From: Nocardioides ungokensis
Lineage (GTDB): Bacteria > Actinomycetota > Actinomycetes > Propionibacteriales > Nocardioidaceae
Reading direction: 5' to 3'
Length of the DNA stretch: 64,000 nt
Assembly (NCBI RefSeq): GCF_013466985.1
Contig: NZ_CP059164.1
Coordinates: forward strand, 4,287,001 to 4,351,000
Position 1 is the stretch's first letter. Every line of letters begins with the position of its first letter. Both the position numbers and the translations under genes were made by a program. Below the pieces are notes generated by a model. The model had not been told where the DNA came from. It did not search any database and saw only the letters and a list, made by a program, of their open reading frames with translations. This document shows, piece by piece, positions 1 through 7,384 of the stretch.

Positions 1-839
1 GTGTCGTCGAGGGCGTCGCTGCCCACCTCCCCGTCGCGCGCCAGGATCAGCCGGGAGAGCACGTCGGTGCGCTGCTCGAGGTCCGGGGCCTCGCGGCGCT
101 CGCGGATCTCGGCGTAGATGAGGCGGTCCAGCTCGTGCTGGTTCGCCACGGTGCGCTTCCAGGGACCGAACCGCTGCAGCCGCGGGTAGCCCCAGCCGAG
201 CAGCACGGCCGGGCTGATGTCGACGGTCGCGTTCACCCGCGGCCGGAGCTCGGCCAGTCGGGCCTCGTCGGTCACGCCGAAGACGACGCGCAGGATCACC
301 TCGAGGGTGAGCGCGTTCATTCGGTCCAGGGCGCGGATCTCCGAGCCCGGTCGCCAGCGGCCGACCTCGGCGCGGGCGAGATCGGTGACCAGCGACTCGT
401 AGCCGCGCAGGGCGTGGCCGTTGAAGGCCGGCATCAGCAGCTTGCGGGCGCGCTTGTGCTCGCCACTGTCCTGGAGGAGCAGGGAGTGCTCGCCCATGAT
501 CGGTCCGAGGATCGCGTTGGCCTTGCCGGCGTGGAAGACCTCGGGGTCGCCCGCGAAGATCTCCTTGGCGTGCTCGGGACGGGTGAAGAAGACGAGCGGC
601 CGGCCGCCGGGCACCAGGCGCACGGTGAAGACGTCGCCGTACCGCCGGTGCAGGTAGGGGTGGAACCAGTGCCGGAACCGCAGCAGGCCGGCGCTCTGCA
701 CGAGGACCGGCCAGCGTGGGCCGGGCGGCAGGCCGGTCATGTCCACCGGCGGCAGCGCCCCGCCCCCGACGTAGCTCATCCGGCGGAAGCGCTGCTCGGT
801 CAGCTGGTCGACGTCCTGCTCGATCGTGGCCACGCTCAC
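1..839 (-). CDS. Cytochrome P450, N-terminal part (cut by window start)
   Basis: Read from a GTG at 839 to the left edge without a stop, giving about 279 residues of a P450 N-terminal half. Near the start is a proline-rich hinge (LPPGPRWP), then a C-helix motif HKRARKLLMPAF and an acidic, arginine-rich region typical of P450 helices before the I-helix. The I-helix, ExxR and heme-cysteine motifs would lie outside the window. The longer N-terminus resembles class-I bacterial P450s of the CYP110/CYP138 kind, but I cannot assign a subfamily or substrate. No good ribosome binding site precedes the GTG. An imperfect palindrome covers the start codon, which suggests repression there. It is divergent from the DMT transporter. 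Confidence 0.88.
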   Translation of the reverse strand, partial: MSVATIEQDVDQLTEQRFRRMSYVGGGALPPVDMTGLPPGPRWPVLVQSAGLLRFRHWFHPYLHRRYGDVFTVRLVPGGRPLVFFTRPEHAKEIFAGDPEVFHAGKANAILGPIMGEHSLLLQDSGEHKRARKLLMPAFNGHALRGYESLVTDLARAEVGRWRPGSEIRALDRMNALTLEVILRVVFGVTDEARLAELRPRVNATVDISPAVLLGWGYPRLQRFGPWKRTVANQHELDRLIYAEIRERREAPDLEQRTDVLSRLILARDGEVGSDALDD

Positions 840-854
840 ATACTACGAGTACGT
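838..854. promoter_or_regulatory. Imperfect palindrome over the P450 start (TetR-type operator candidate)
   Basis: ACATACTACGAGTACGT is a 17-base palindrome with 6 of 8 pairs matching (arms TACT/AGTA plus AC/GT). It overlaps the first codon of the leftward P450. Short TACT-N3-AGTA palindromes are typical of TetR-family operators. Function is inferred; no tetR gene is adjacent within the window. Confidence 0.4.
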
Positions 855-959
855 CAAGGCCCCGGATGCTTGACTGGACCCATCGGCGCACCCCCGTCGC
901 CAGCCCGTCGCCAGCCCGGCACGGGTGGTGTCGCGGGGGTCCGGACGGGAGGGCAGGGC

Positions 960-1844
960 ATGGTCGGTGCACCGGTGGTCGCGCTTGCGGCCGCGAGCGG
1001 CTTCGCGGTCTCGACGTCGCTCCAGCACCTCGCCGCCAGCCGCGTCCACGCGTCGGCCTCGGCGGTCGGGCTGCTCGTACGTCTCGTCCGGACCCCGCTG
1101 TGGCTGCTGGCGTCGGCCCTCGGCCTGCTCTCCTTCGCCCTCCACGCGCTCGCCCTGCACCTCGGCACGCTGGCCCTGGTGCAGCCGCTGATGCTGTGCG
1201 GCGTGGTCCTGGCCGTGCCCGTCCGGGCCGCGGTGAACCACCGCCTGCCGCACCGCGACGACGTCCTCGCGGTCACGGTGACGGTGACCGGCCTGGCGGT
1301 CTTCCTCGCCGCCACCAAGCTCAGCGCGGGCAGCGAGGCCCCGAGCCCCGGCCGCGCCGCCGTCATGTGCCTCACCACGCTGGTCGCCTTCCTGGTGCTG
1401 AACCTGCTGGCGTCGCGTCCCGGCCTGCGGCGTGCCCGCGCCGGGCTGCTGGGCGCGGCCGCCGGCGTCCTCTTCGGCGTCATGGCCGGGCTGATCAAGC
1501 TGGTGACGCACGACATCGCCGTGGACGGGGTGTGGTCGGCCCTCGAGTCGTGGCGCCCCTGGGTGCTCGCCGCGACCGGGTTCGCGGCGGTGAGCACCAA
1601 CCAGCGCGCCTTCCACGCAGGTCGGCTCGCCTCCTCGATGCCGGTCCTGAACGTCGTCAACGTGGTCGTCGCGATGAGCTTCGGCTGGTTCGTCTTCGGC
1701 GAGGCGCCGGTCCAGGGTCCGTTCTCCCTCGCCGTCCAGCTCGTGTCCGCCGTCGTCATGGCCCTCGGCCTGGTCTGGATCGCCCGGCTGGAGCCGACAC
1801 AGGTCCCGGCACCGGACGCCGGCGAGAGCGTCGGCGCCCGCTGA
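960..1844 (+). CDS. DMT-superfamily (EamA-like) membrane transporter
   Basis: The protein is 294 residues and almost wholly hydrophobic, with about nine or ten predicted membrane helices and short loops. It has the overall layout of drug/metabolite transporters with two EamA-like halves, though the sequence is divergent. ATG at 960 is chosen because GGGAGGG lies just upstream and the hydrophobic region begins immediately; the same frame is open further upstream but that part is the antisense of the P450. Substrate is unknown. Similar stand-alone DMT-like proteins are common in actinobacteria. It is divergent from the P450 and followed after about 100 bases by another P450 gene. Confidence 0.75.
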   Translation: MVGAPVVALAAASGFAVSTSLQHLAASRVHASASAVGLLVRLVRTPLWLLASALGLLSFALHALALHLGTLALVQPLMLCGVVLAVPVRAAVNHRLPHRDDVLAVTVTVTGLAVFLAATKLSAGSEAPSPGRAAVMCLTTLVAFLVLNLLASRPGLRRARAGLLGAAAGVLFGVMAGLIKLVTHDIAVDGVWSALESWRPWVLAATGFAAVSTNQRAFHAGRLASSMPVLNVVNVVVAMSFGWFVFGEAPVQGPFSLAVQLVSAVVMALGLVWIARLEPTQVPAPDAGESVGAR

Positions 1845-1946
1845 GCGTCGGGCCACGAACCCGCTCGCGCCGGAACAACCACGATTCCGGGCCCGTCGCG
1901 GATAGGCTCGAGGTGTCACGAGATCGCGCCCGCTGCAGGAGCAGAC

Positions 1947-3230
1947 ATGTCGTCCGTCACCGCATCGCTGCTGAGGCAGACCCGCCGGGGGTTCACGGCG
2001 CTGTCCGGCAGGCGCACCGTCGACCTGTCACGGCTCGACCGGGTCCCGGCGCGCCTGACGTGGCCGTTGCAGCGCGACGGCGTGGACCCGGTGGCGCGGC
2101 TCTCGCAGGTCCGGGAGCAGGAGCCCGTGCACCGGCTGACGTCGTTCTTCGGGCTCAAGGTCTGGATGGTGACCGATCCCGCCGTGGCCCGGGCCGTGCT
2201 GGCCGACCAGACCGACTTCAGCAACGACATCCGTCCGTTCGTGGGGGCCCGGGGGTCGACCACGACGGGAGACGTCGGCGGACTCGGCTTCACCGACCCG
2301 CCCGAGCACACCCGGCTGCGCAGGCTGCTGACCCCCCAGTTCACGATGCGGCGGCTCGAGCGCCTGCGCCCGCGGGTGGCCGACATCGTCGAGCGGCGAC
2401 TGGACGAGATGGAGGGCCGCGGCCCGGTCGTCGACCTGGTCGAGCAGTTCGCGTTCCCCATCCCGTTCCAGGTGATCTGCGAGCTCCTGGGGCTCCCGGA
2501 CGACGACCGGGACACCTTCCGGCAGCTGGGCTCGGCGCGCTTCGACGTGAGCCGCGGGGGCTACGGCACCTTCGGTGCCGTCTCGCAGTCCCGCAGCTTC
2601 CTGATGGAGGCGACCCGACGGCAGCGCAGCGACCCGGGCGACGGCCTGATCGGGGACATCATCCGCGCCGAGGGCGACGCGATCAGCGACTTCGACCTGG
2701 CCGGCCTCGCCGACGGCGTCTTCACCGGCGGCCTCGAGACCAGCGCCAGCATGCTGGCCCTCGGGACGGCGGTGCTGCTCGAGCACCCCGAGGACTTCCG
2801 GGCGCTGGCGACCCGGCCCGAGCGGGTCGACCCCACGGTCGAGGAGCTGTTGCGCTACCTGTCGGTCGTGCAGATCGCCTTCCCCCGGTTCGCGCGCCGC
2901 GACCTCGTCCTCGGCGACCGCCGGGTGTCGAAGGGGGACGTCGTGATCTGCCACCTGGCCGGCGCGAACCGTGCCGGTGCGGACGGCGATCGCTACGACC
3001 CGGGGCGCAGCCCCGGCGCGCACCTCGCGTTCGGCCACGGCTTCCACCGCTGCGTGGGCGCGGAGCTGGCGCGCATGGAGCTGCGTACGGCGTTCCCGGC
3101 GCTCGCGGCCCGGTTCCCCGACCTGGAGCTCGAGTCCCGCCTCGACGCGATCGCCCTGCGACAGCTGTCGATCGTGTTCGGGGTCGAGGCGATGCAGGTG
3201 CGGCTCGCGCCCCCGTCGCGTCCCGCGTGA
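1947..3230 (+). CDS. Cytochrome P450 monooxygenase
   Basis: A complete 427-residue bacterial P450. The heme-binding loop is FGHGFHRCVG with the axial thiolate at Cys369. The I-helix shows GGLETSA in place of the usual AGxxTT, and the K-helix ExxR is EELLRY. Length fits soluble class-I bacterial P450s that take electrons from ferredoxin, but no ferredoxin or reductase gene is beside it. The start ATG is preceded by AGGAG at good spacing. TAGGCT about 40 bases upstream could be a -10 box. Substrate is unknown; the alcohol side of the I-helix oxygen-activation site is altered (E-T-S), which is seen in some hydroxylases. Confidence 0.93.
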   Translation: MSSVTASLLRQTRRGFTALSGRRTVDLSRLDRVPARLTWPLQRDGVDPVARLSQVREQEPVHRLTSFFGLKVWMVTDPAVARAVLADQTDFSNDIRPFVGARGSTTTGDVGGLGFTDPPEHTRLRRLLTPQFTMRRLERLRPRVADIVERRLDEMEGRGPVVDLVEQFAFPIPFQVICELLGLPDDDRDTFRQLGSARFDVSRGGYGTFGAVSQSRSFLMEATRRQRSDPGDGLIGDIIRAEGDAISDFDLAGLADGVFTGGLETSASMLALGTAVLLEHPEDFRALATRPERVDPTVEELLRYLSVVQIAFPRFARRDLVLGDRRVSKGDVVICHLAGANRAGADGDRYDPGRSPGAHLAFGHGFHRCVGAELARMELRTAFPALAARFPDLELESRLDAIALRQLSIVFGVEAMQVRLAPPSRPA

Positions 3231-3261
3231 TCGCCCCTCTCTGCTGATAGCGTCGCGGCCC

Positions 3262-5790
3262 ATGGGCACCATGCCGTCGCTGGCCGGGCAGCGACGCCGG
3301 TTCGCCGTCGCCGTACCCGTCGCTCTCGCGCTGATCGCGACCTTCACCGTGCTCCTCGGCCCCAACTTCCCGCTCGACCTGCGGCAGTCGGCCTCCGGTC
3401 TCGGCCTCCTCGTGGCGGGCGTCCTGGCGGCCATCAGCTGTGGCGTCCGGGCGACCCAGACCATCGGTCGCCGCCGGCGGTCGTGGCGGCTGCTGATGTC
3501 GGCCGCCGTGGTGGCCGTCGCCGGCAACGTCTGGGTGGCGATCGTGGGCGCGGACCCGGTCGCGTCTCCGAGCGCGGTCGGCAACGGCAGCATCGCCGTG
3601 GCCCTGCTGCTCTCCATCGCCGGACTGCTCAGCTTCCCCAGCATCCGCCGGCGCGGCATCGAGCAGCTGCTGATGTCGCTCGACGGCCTGGTCGCCGGCA
3701 GCGCGGTGCTGGTGATCGCCTCCGTCCTCGTCTACGCCGAGCTGCTGGACTCGGTGACCGCCGACGTTGCCTCGCGCTCCTCGGCCCTGCTCTTCCCCGT
3801 CCTCGACGTGGTTCTCGCCACCGTCGCCCTGCTGCTGCTCCTGCGCACGTCGGGGTCGGACCGGCCGGCGCTGGCCCTGGTCACCGCCGGATTCCTGACC
3901 TACGCCGTCGCCGACCTCTCCTTCGCCGTCCTCGCGGCCCAGGACCGCTTCCACTTCGGCACCTACCTCGACCTCGGCTGGATCGCCGGCTACCTCCTGA
4001 TCGCGCTCGCGGCGTGGTACCCGAGCGCCCGGGCCGACGGGGCGCCGGAGCAGATGGAGGGCGGCTCCACCGACGCCCGGGGCACGGTCGTCGTGTTCGC
4101 GGTCCTCCTCACCGCGGGCATCGTGCAGGTCGGCTTCGGCACGGGCGGCCACCTCCCCGCCGCGCAGGCCGGCCTGTGGCTGGTGCTGCTCCTCGCGGCA
4201 GGGACGCGGCAGATGCTCCTGGCCGCGGACAACGCCGCCCTGCGCCGCGGCCTCGAGCAGCGGGTGCGTGAGCAGACCGCCGACCTGAGCCGGCTGGCCC
4301 GGCAGACCGAGGTCCTGCTCACCTCGGTCGGCGACGGGATCTACGGCGTGGACCACGACGGCCGCGTCACCTTCGTCAACCCGTCCGGGGCCGCTGCGCT
4401 GGGGTACGACGCCGGGGAGCTGCACGACCGGCCGGCCCACGACACCTTCCACGCCCCCGCCGAGGACGGCGTGCCGTTCCCCTGGTCGGGCTGCTACATC
4501 AACGACGCCATCCGCCACGGCGTCGTGGCGAGCGCGGAGGAGGACATGTACGTCCGGTCCGACGGCACCGCGTTCCCCGTCGAGATCACCGCGTCCCCCC
4601 TGGTCGACGACGACGTCGTTCGCGGCGCGGTGGTGGTCTTCCGCGACGTCACCCAGCGGCGCGAGGTGGACCGGATGAAGAGCGAGTTCCTCTCGGTCGT
4701 CAGCCACGAGCTGCGCACCCCGCTGACCTCCATCCGCGGCTCGCTGGGGCTGCTCGCCGGCGGCAAGCTCGGCGAGCTGCCCCCGCGCGCGGACTCGCTG
4801 GTCGGGATCGCGTTGCAGAGCAGCGAGCGGCTCACCCGCCTGATCAACGACCTGCTGGACATCGAGCGCATCCAGTCGGGCACCAAGCCGATGGAGATCG
4901 AGGCGCTCGACGCCTGCCACCTGCTGGCCGCCGCGGCCCACGCCATCGAGGGCCTGGCCTCCGCCACCAAGGTGCGTGTCGAGCTGGGCGACTGCTCCGG
5001 GCGGGTGCTGGCCGACGAGGACCGGATCATGCAGACGCTGACCAACCTGCTCGGCAACGCCATCAAGTACTCCGAGCCGGGCGACGTCGTGCTCATGGAC
5101 GCGACCGAGCGGGACGACACGTGCTGTTCCGGGTGCGGGACCACGGCCGCGGCATCCCGGCCGACAAGCTCGAGTCCGTCTTCGAGCGCTTCGAGCAGGT
5201 GGACTCCTCCGACGCCCGCCAGAAGGGCGGGACCGGCCTCGGCCTGGCCATCAGCCGCGGCATCGTGGAGCGGCACGGCGGCCGGATCTGGGCGGAGAGC
5301 GAGCTCGGGGCCGGGACCACCATCCTGTTCACGCTGCCCTCGTCGCCGGCACCGCGCACCATGGCGACCAGCGACGGTGCGCGCACCCTGCCGGGATCGA
5401 TCCTGCTCATCGGCGGGGACGGGGACCTGGCGCGTGCGATCACGAAGCTGCTCACCGACGAGGGACTCGACGTCGTGCACACCACGACCGCCGCGGAGGC
5501 CGTCGCCCGCGGCCGGGAGCTGCGCCCACGCGCGGTCGTCCTCGACCTCCAGGGGCTCGACGACGGGGCCCGGGTCGTGGGCCGACCTGCGACGCGAGCA
5601 CGCCCTGGCCGACGCGACCCTGCTGGTCTACAGCGCCGACGACGTCGCACCCGAGCGCCGTGCGGACCTCGCACTGGGCCGCACGGTCTTCCTGACCAGG
5701 GCCCGCGTCGGCCCCGAGGAGCTCCGCGAGAGACTGGTGGGCCTCCTCGACGGCACCACAGGAAGACATGAGGGATTCGCACGTGGATGA
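3262..5790 (+). CDS. Membrane hybrid histidine kinase (MASE-like membrane region, PAS, HisKA, HATPase, C-terminal receiver); two frameshifts
   Basis: An N-terminal region of about 300 residues holds eight to ten membrane helices. A PAS domain follows (about 345-470), then a HisKA domain with phospho-acceptor His482 in SHELRTP. The ATPase domain has N-box NAIKYSE and G-boxes DHGRGIP and GTGLGL. A C-terminal receiver-like domain has VLDLQG at the phospho-acceptor position, so this is a hybrid kinase. As sequenced, one base is missing near 5119 (frame 1 to 3) and one is extra near 5579 (back to frame 1); together they restore an 842-residue protein. TAGCGT at 3248-3253 lies 8 bases before the ATG, so the transcript may be leaderless. 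The end overlaps the arginine decarboxylase start by 23 bases, so the two are probably co-transcribed. Confidence 0.88.
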   Translation: MGTMPSLAGQRRRFAVAVPVALALIATFTVLLGPNFPLDLRQSASGLGLLVAGVLAAISCGVRATQTIGRRRRSWRLLMSAAVVAVAGNVWVAIVGADPVASPSAVGNGSIAVALLLSIAGLLSFPSIRRRGIEQLLMSLDGLVAGSAVLVIASVLVYAELLDSVTADVASRSSALLFPVLDVVLATVALLLLLRTSGSDRPALALVTAGFLTYAVADLSFAVLAAQDRFHFGTYLDLGWIAGYLLIALAAWYPSARADGAPEQMEGGSTDARGTVVVFAVLLTAGIVQVGFGTGGHLPAAQAGLWLVLLLAAGTRQMLLAADNAALRRGLEQRVREQTADLSRLARQTEVLLTSVGDGIYGVDHDGRVTFVNPSGAAALGYDAGELHDRPAHDTFHAPAEDGVPFPWSGCYINDAIRHGVVASAEEDMYVRSDGTAFPVEITASPLVDDDVVRGAVVVFRDVTQRREVDRMKSEFLSVVSHELRTPLTSIRGSLGLLAGGKLGELPPRADSLVGIALQSSERLTRLINDLLDIERIQSGTKPMEIEALDACHLLAAAAHAIEGLASATKVRVELGDCSGRVLADEDRIMQTLTNLLGNAIKYSEPGDVVLMDATERDDTCCSGCGTTAAASRPTSSSPSSSASSRWTPPTPARRAGPASAWPSAAASWSGTAAGSGRRASSGPGPPSCSRCPRRRHRAPWRPATVRAPCRDRSCSSAGTGTWRVRSRSCSPTRDSTSCTPRPPRRPSPAAGSCAHARSSSTSRGSTTGPGSWADLRREHALADATLLVYSADDVAPERRADLALGRTVFLTRARVGPEELRERLVGLLDGTTGRHEGFARG

Positions 5791-6304
5791 CCCCAGCGTG
5801 ACCCGCCCGAGACCGACCCCCGCCGGACCGGACATCTCCGTCCGCACAGGCACGGGGAGCGGGCGGACGCTGCTGTCCGCCTTCGACAGCGCCCTGCTCG
5901 CTGCCGGCGTCGCGAACTTCAACCTGATCGCGCTCTCCTCGGTCATCCCTCCGGAGAGCAGCGTCCGCGTCGTCGACACCGCCCTGCCCGGTGGCCACGG
6001 CGACCGGCTCTACTGCGTGCTCTCCGCGGCGTACGCCGACCACCCGGGCGAGTTCGTCTGGGCGGGACTGGGCTGGACCTTCGACGAGACCACGGGTGGC
6101 GGCCTCTTCGTCGAGCACAAGGGTGGCAGCGAGGAGTCCCTGCTCGAGCAGATCGAGCTGAGCCTGGCGGACATGACCGCCAACCGGGGTGGCGGCTACG
6201 GCCCCGTGCACACGGCGACCGCGTCGGCGCACTGCGTGGACCGGCCGGTCTGCGCATTGACCATCGCGGCCTACGAAGTGGTCCCGTGGAGCCCCGGTGC
6301 TTGA
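5768..6304 (+). CDS. Pyruvoyl-dependent arginine decarboxylase
   Basis: A 178-residue protein of the PdaD/AaxB family, which makes agmatine and CO2 from arginine. The family self-cleaves between two serines to form the pyruvoyl cofactor. Here NFNLIALSSVIPP carries the site, with cleavage expected between Ser57 and Ser58. The rest (GLGWTFDETTGG, SLADMTANRG, HCVDRPVCAL) fits the C-terminal beta chain. The ATG at 5768 has AGGAAG just upstream and overlaps the kinase end; a GTG at 5783 is an alternative. It overlaps the acetyltransferase start by 8 bases. The position between kinase and response-regulator genes is unusual for a polyamine enzyme. Confidence 0.88.
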   Translation: MRDSHVDDPSVTRPRPTPAGPDISVRTGTGSGRTLLSAFDSALLAAGVANFNLIALSSVIPPESSVRVVDTALPGGHGDRLYCVLSAAYADHPGEFVWAGLGWTFDETTGGGLFVEHKGGSEESLLEQIELSLADMTANRGGGYGPVHTATASAHCVDRPVCALTIAAYEVVPWSPGA

Positions 6305-6878
6305 GCGGCGGCTGACCGGCGTACCGATCACCGTCGAGACCGAGGTCTCCCCGGAGACCGCGGCGAGCTACTACCAGCTCTACCGCAGCACCTTCGGCGC
6401 CCTCGAGACCCGGGCGGTGGCCCGGCAGCTGCTCCACGAGCACGAGTTCATGGAGGAGATGCGCGACCCCCGCGTGCACAAGTACGTCGCCTGGGAGGGT
6501 GACGAGGTGATCGGGATGTCGACCCTGACCTCCGACCTCGAGACGGTCCCCTGGATCAGCCCGGCCTACTTCGCCCACCGCTACCCCGAGCACAGCGCGC
6601 GCCGAGCGGTCTACTACCTGGGGTTCACGCTGGTGCACCGCCAGCGCCGCCAGACGCGCATCTTCCGGGCCATGGTCGAGCGCATCGTCGAGCTCCTGGT
6701 CGAGCGACGGGCGGTCTGCGCCTGGGACATCTGCGCCCACAACGACGAGCTGCTCGGGCTCAACGACAACATCGAGCGGATCCTGCACGGCTGCGCCGAG
6801 GTCACGGTCGCCCCGATCGACCGGCAGACCTACTACGCGAGCACCTTCCACGGCCCCCTCCCGACGTCGCGGGACTGA
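6297..6878 (+). CDS. GNAT-like N-acetyltransferase
   Basis: A 193-residue protein whose central part (EGDEVIGMSTLTSDL, then RRAVYYLGFTLVHRQRRQTRIFRAMVE) fits a GNAT fold with an acetyl-CoA loop close to R-x-x-R-x-x, although the canonical Q/RxxGxG/A is not well kept. The GTG start overlaps the decarboxylase stop by 8 bases, implying translational coupling. Its neighbour makes agmatine, so agmatine or a related amine is a reasonable substrate guess; this is inference only. It could also modify a protein or another amine. Confidence 0.68.
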   Translation: MLERRLTGVPITVETEVSPETAASYYQLYRSTFGALETRAVARQLLHEHEFMEEMRDPRVHKYVAWEGDEVIGMSTLTSDLETVPWISPAYFAHRYPEHSARRAVYYLGFTLVHRQRRQTRIFRAMVERIVELLVERRAVCAWDICAHNDELLGLNDNIERILHGCAEVTVAPIDRQTYYASTFHGPLPTSRD

Positions 6879-6951
6879 CCCGTCCGGGGGATGCCGGCCG
6901 CGGCCCGCCACCCCCTAGCATTGGGCCTCCGGCGCCAGAAGGAGGTGAGTC

Positions 6952-7332
6952 GTGGCCGTGCCGCACATCCTGGTCGTGGATGACGACGACTCGGTCCGCG
7001 AGATCACCCAGCTGGCGCTCGAGATGGTCGGCGGCTGGCAGGTCGTCGCCGCCGACAGCGGCGTGACCGCCCTGGAGCTGGCCCGCAGCCACCGTCCCGA
7101 CGCGGTGCTGCTCGACGTGATGATGCCCGGGATGGACGGGCCCACCACGTTCCGCCACCTCCAGGCCGACGAGGCCACCCGCGACATCCCGGTCATCCTG
7201 CTGACCGCCAAGGTGCTGGCCGGTGAGCGGCAGCTCTGGGACGAGCTCGCCATCCACGGGGTGATCCCCAAGCCCTTCGACCCGATGACCCTGCACGCCG
7301 AGGTGGCGCGGCTGCTCGGCTGGGACCTCTGA
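6952..7332 (+). CDS. Single-domain response regulator (CheY-like)
   Basis: A 126-residue stand-alone receiver domain with no output domain. Acid pocket residues sit in VVDDDD (10-13), the phospho-acceptor is Asp55 in LLDVMMPGMDG, the switch threonine is in ILLTAK, and the conserved lysine is in IPKPFDP. The GTG start has a strong AGGAGGTGAG site upstream, and TAGCAT at 6916-6921 is a plausible -10 box, so it may also have its own promoter. It probably takes phosphate from the upstream hybrid kinase, as a phosphorelay intermediate or a protein-binding switch. Confidence 0.92.
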   Translation: MAVPHILVVDDDDSVREITQLALEMVGGWQVVAADSGVTALELARSHRPDAVLLDVMMPGMDGPTTFRHLQADEATRDIPVILLTAKVLAGERQLWDELAIHGVIPKPFDPMTLHAEVARLLGWDL

Positions 7333-7340
7333 GACGCCGA

Positions 7341-7371
7341 GGCCCGGCGATGTCGAGGACACCACCGGGCC
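7341..7371. terminator. Hairpin between convergent genes
   Basis: GGCCCGG (7341-7347) pairs with CCGGGCC (7365-7371), and TGTC/GACA pairs inside, giving a stem with an internal loop. It lies between the response regulator and the convergent ABC permease. There is no U-tract, as is usual in actinobacteria. Confidence 0.5.
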
Positions 7372-7384
7372 GTCGCCGCTCCAG

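Noticed and set aside
135..959. Plus-strand open frame continuing upstream of the DMT transporter
   Set aside because: It is antisense to the P450, whose conserved motifs and codon bias show the minus strand is coding; the transporter starts at 960.
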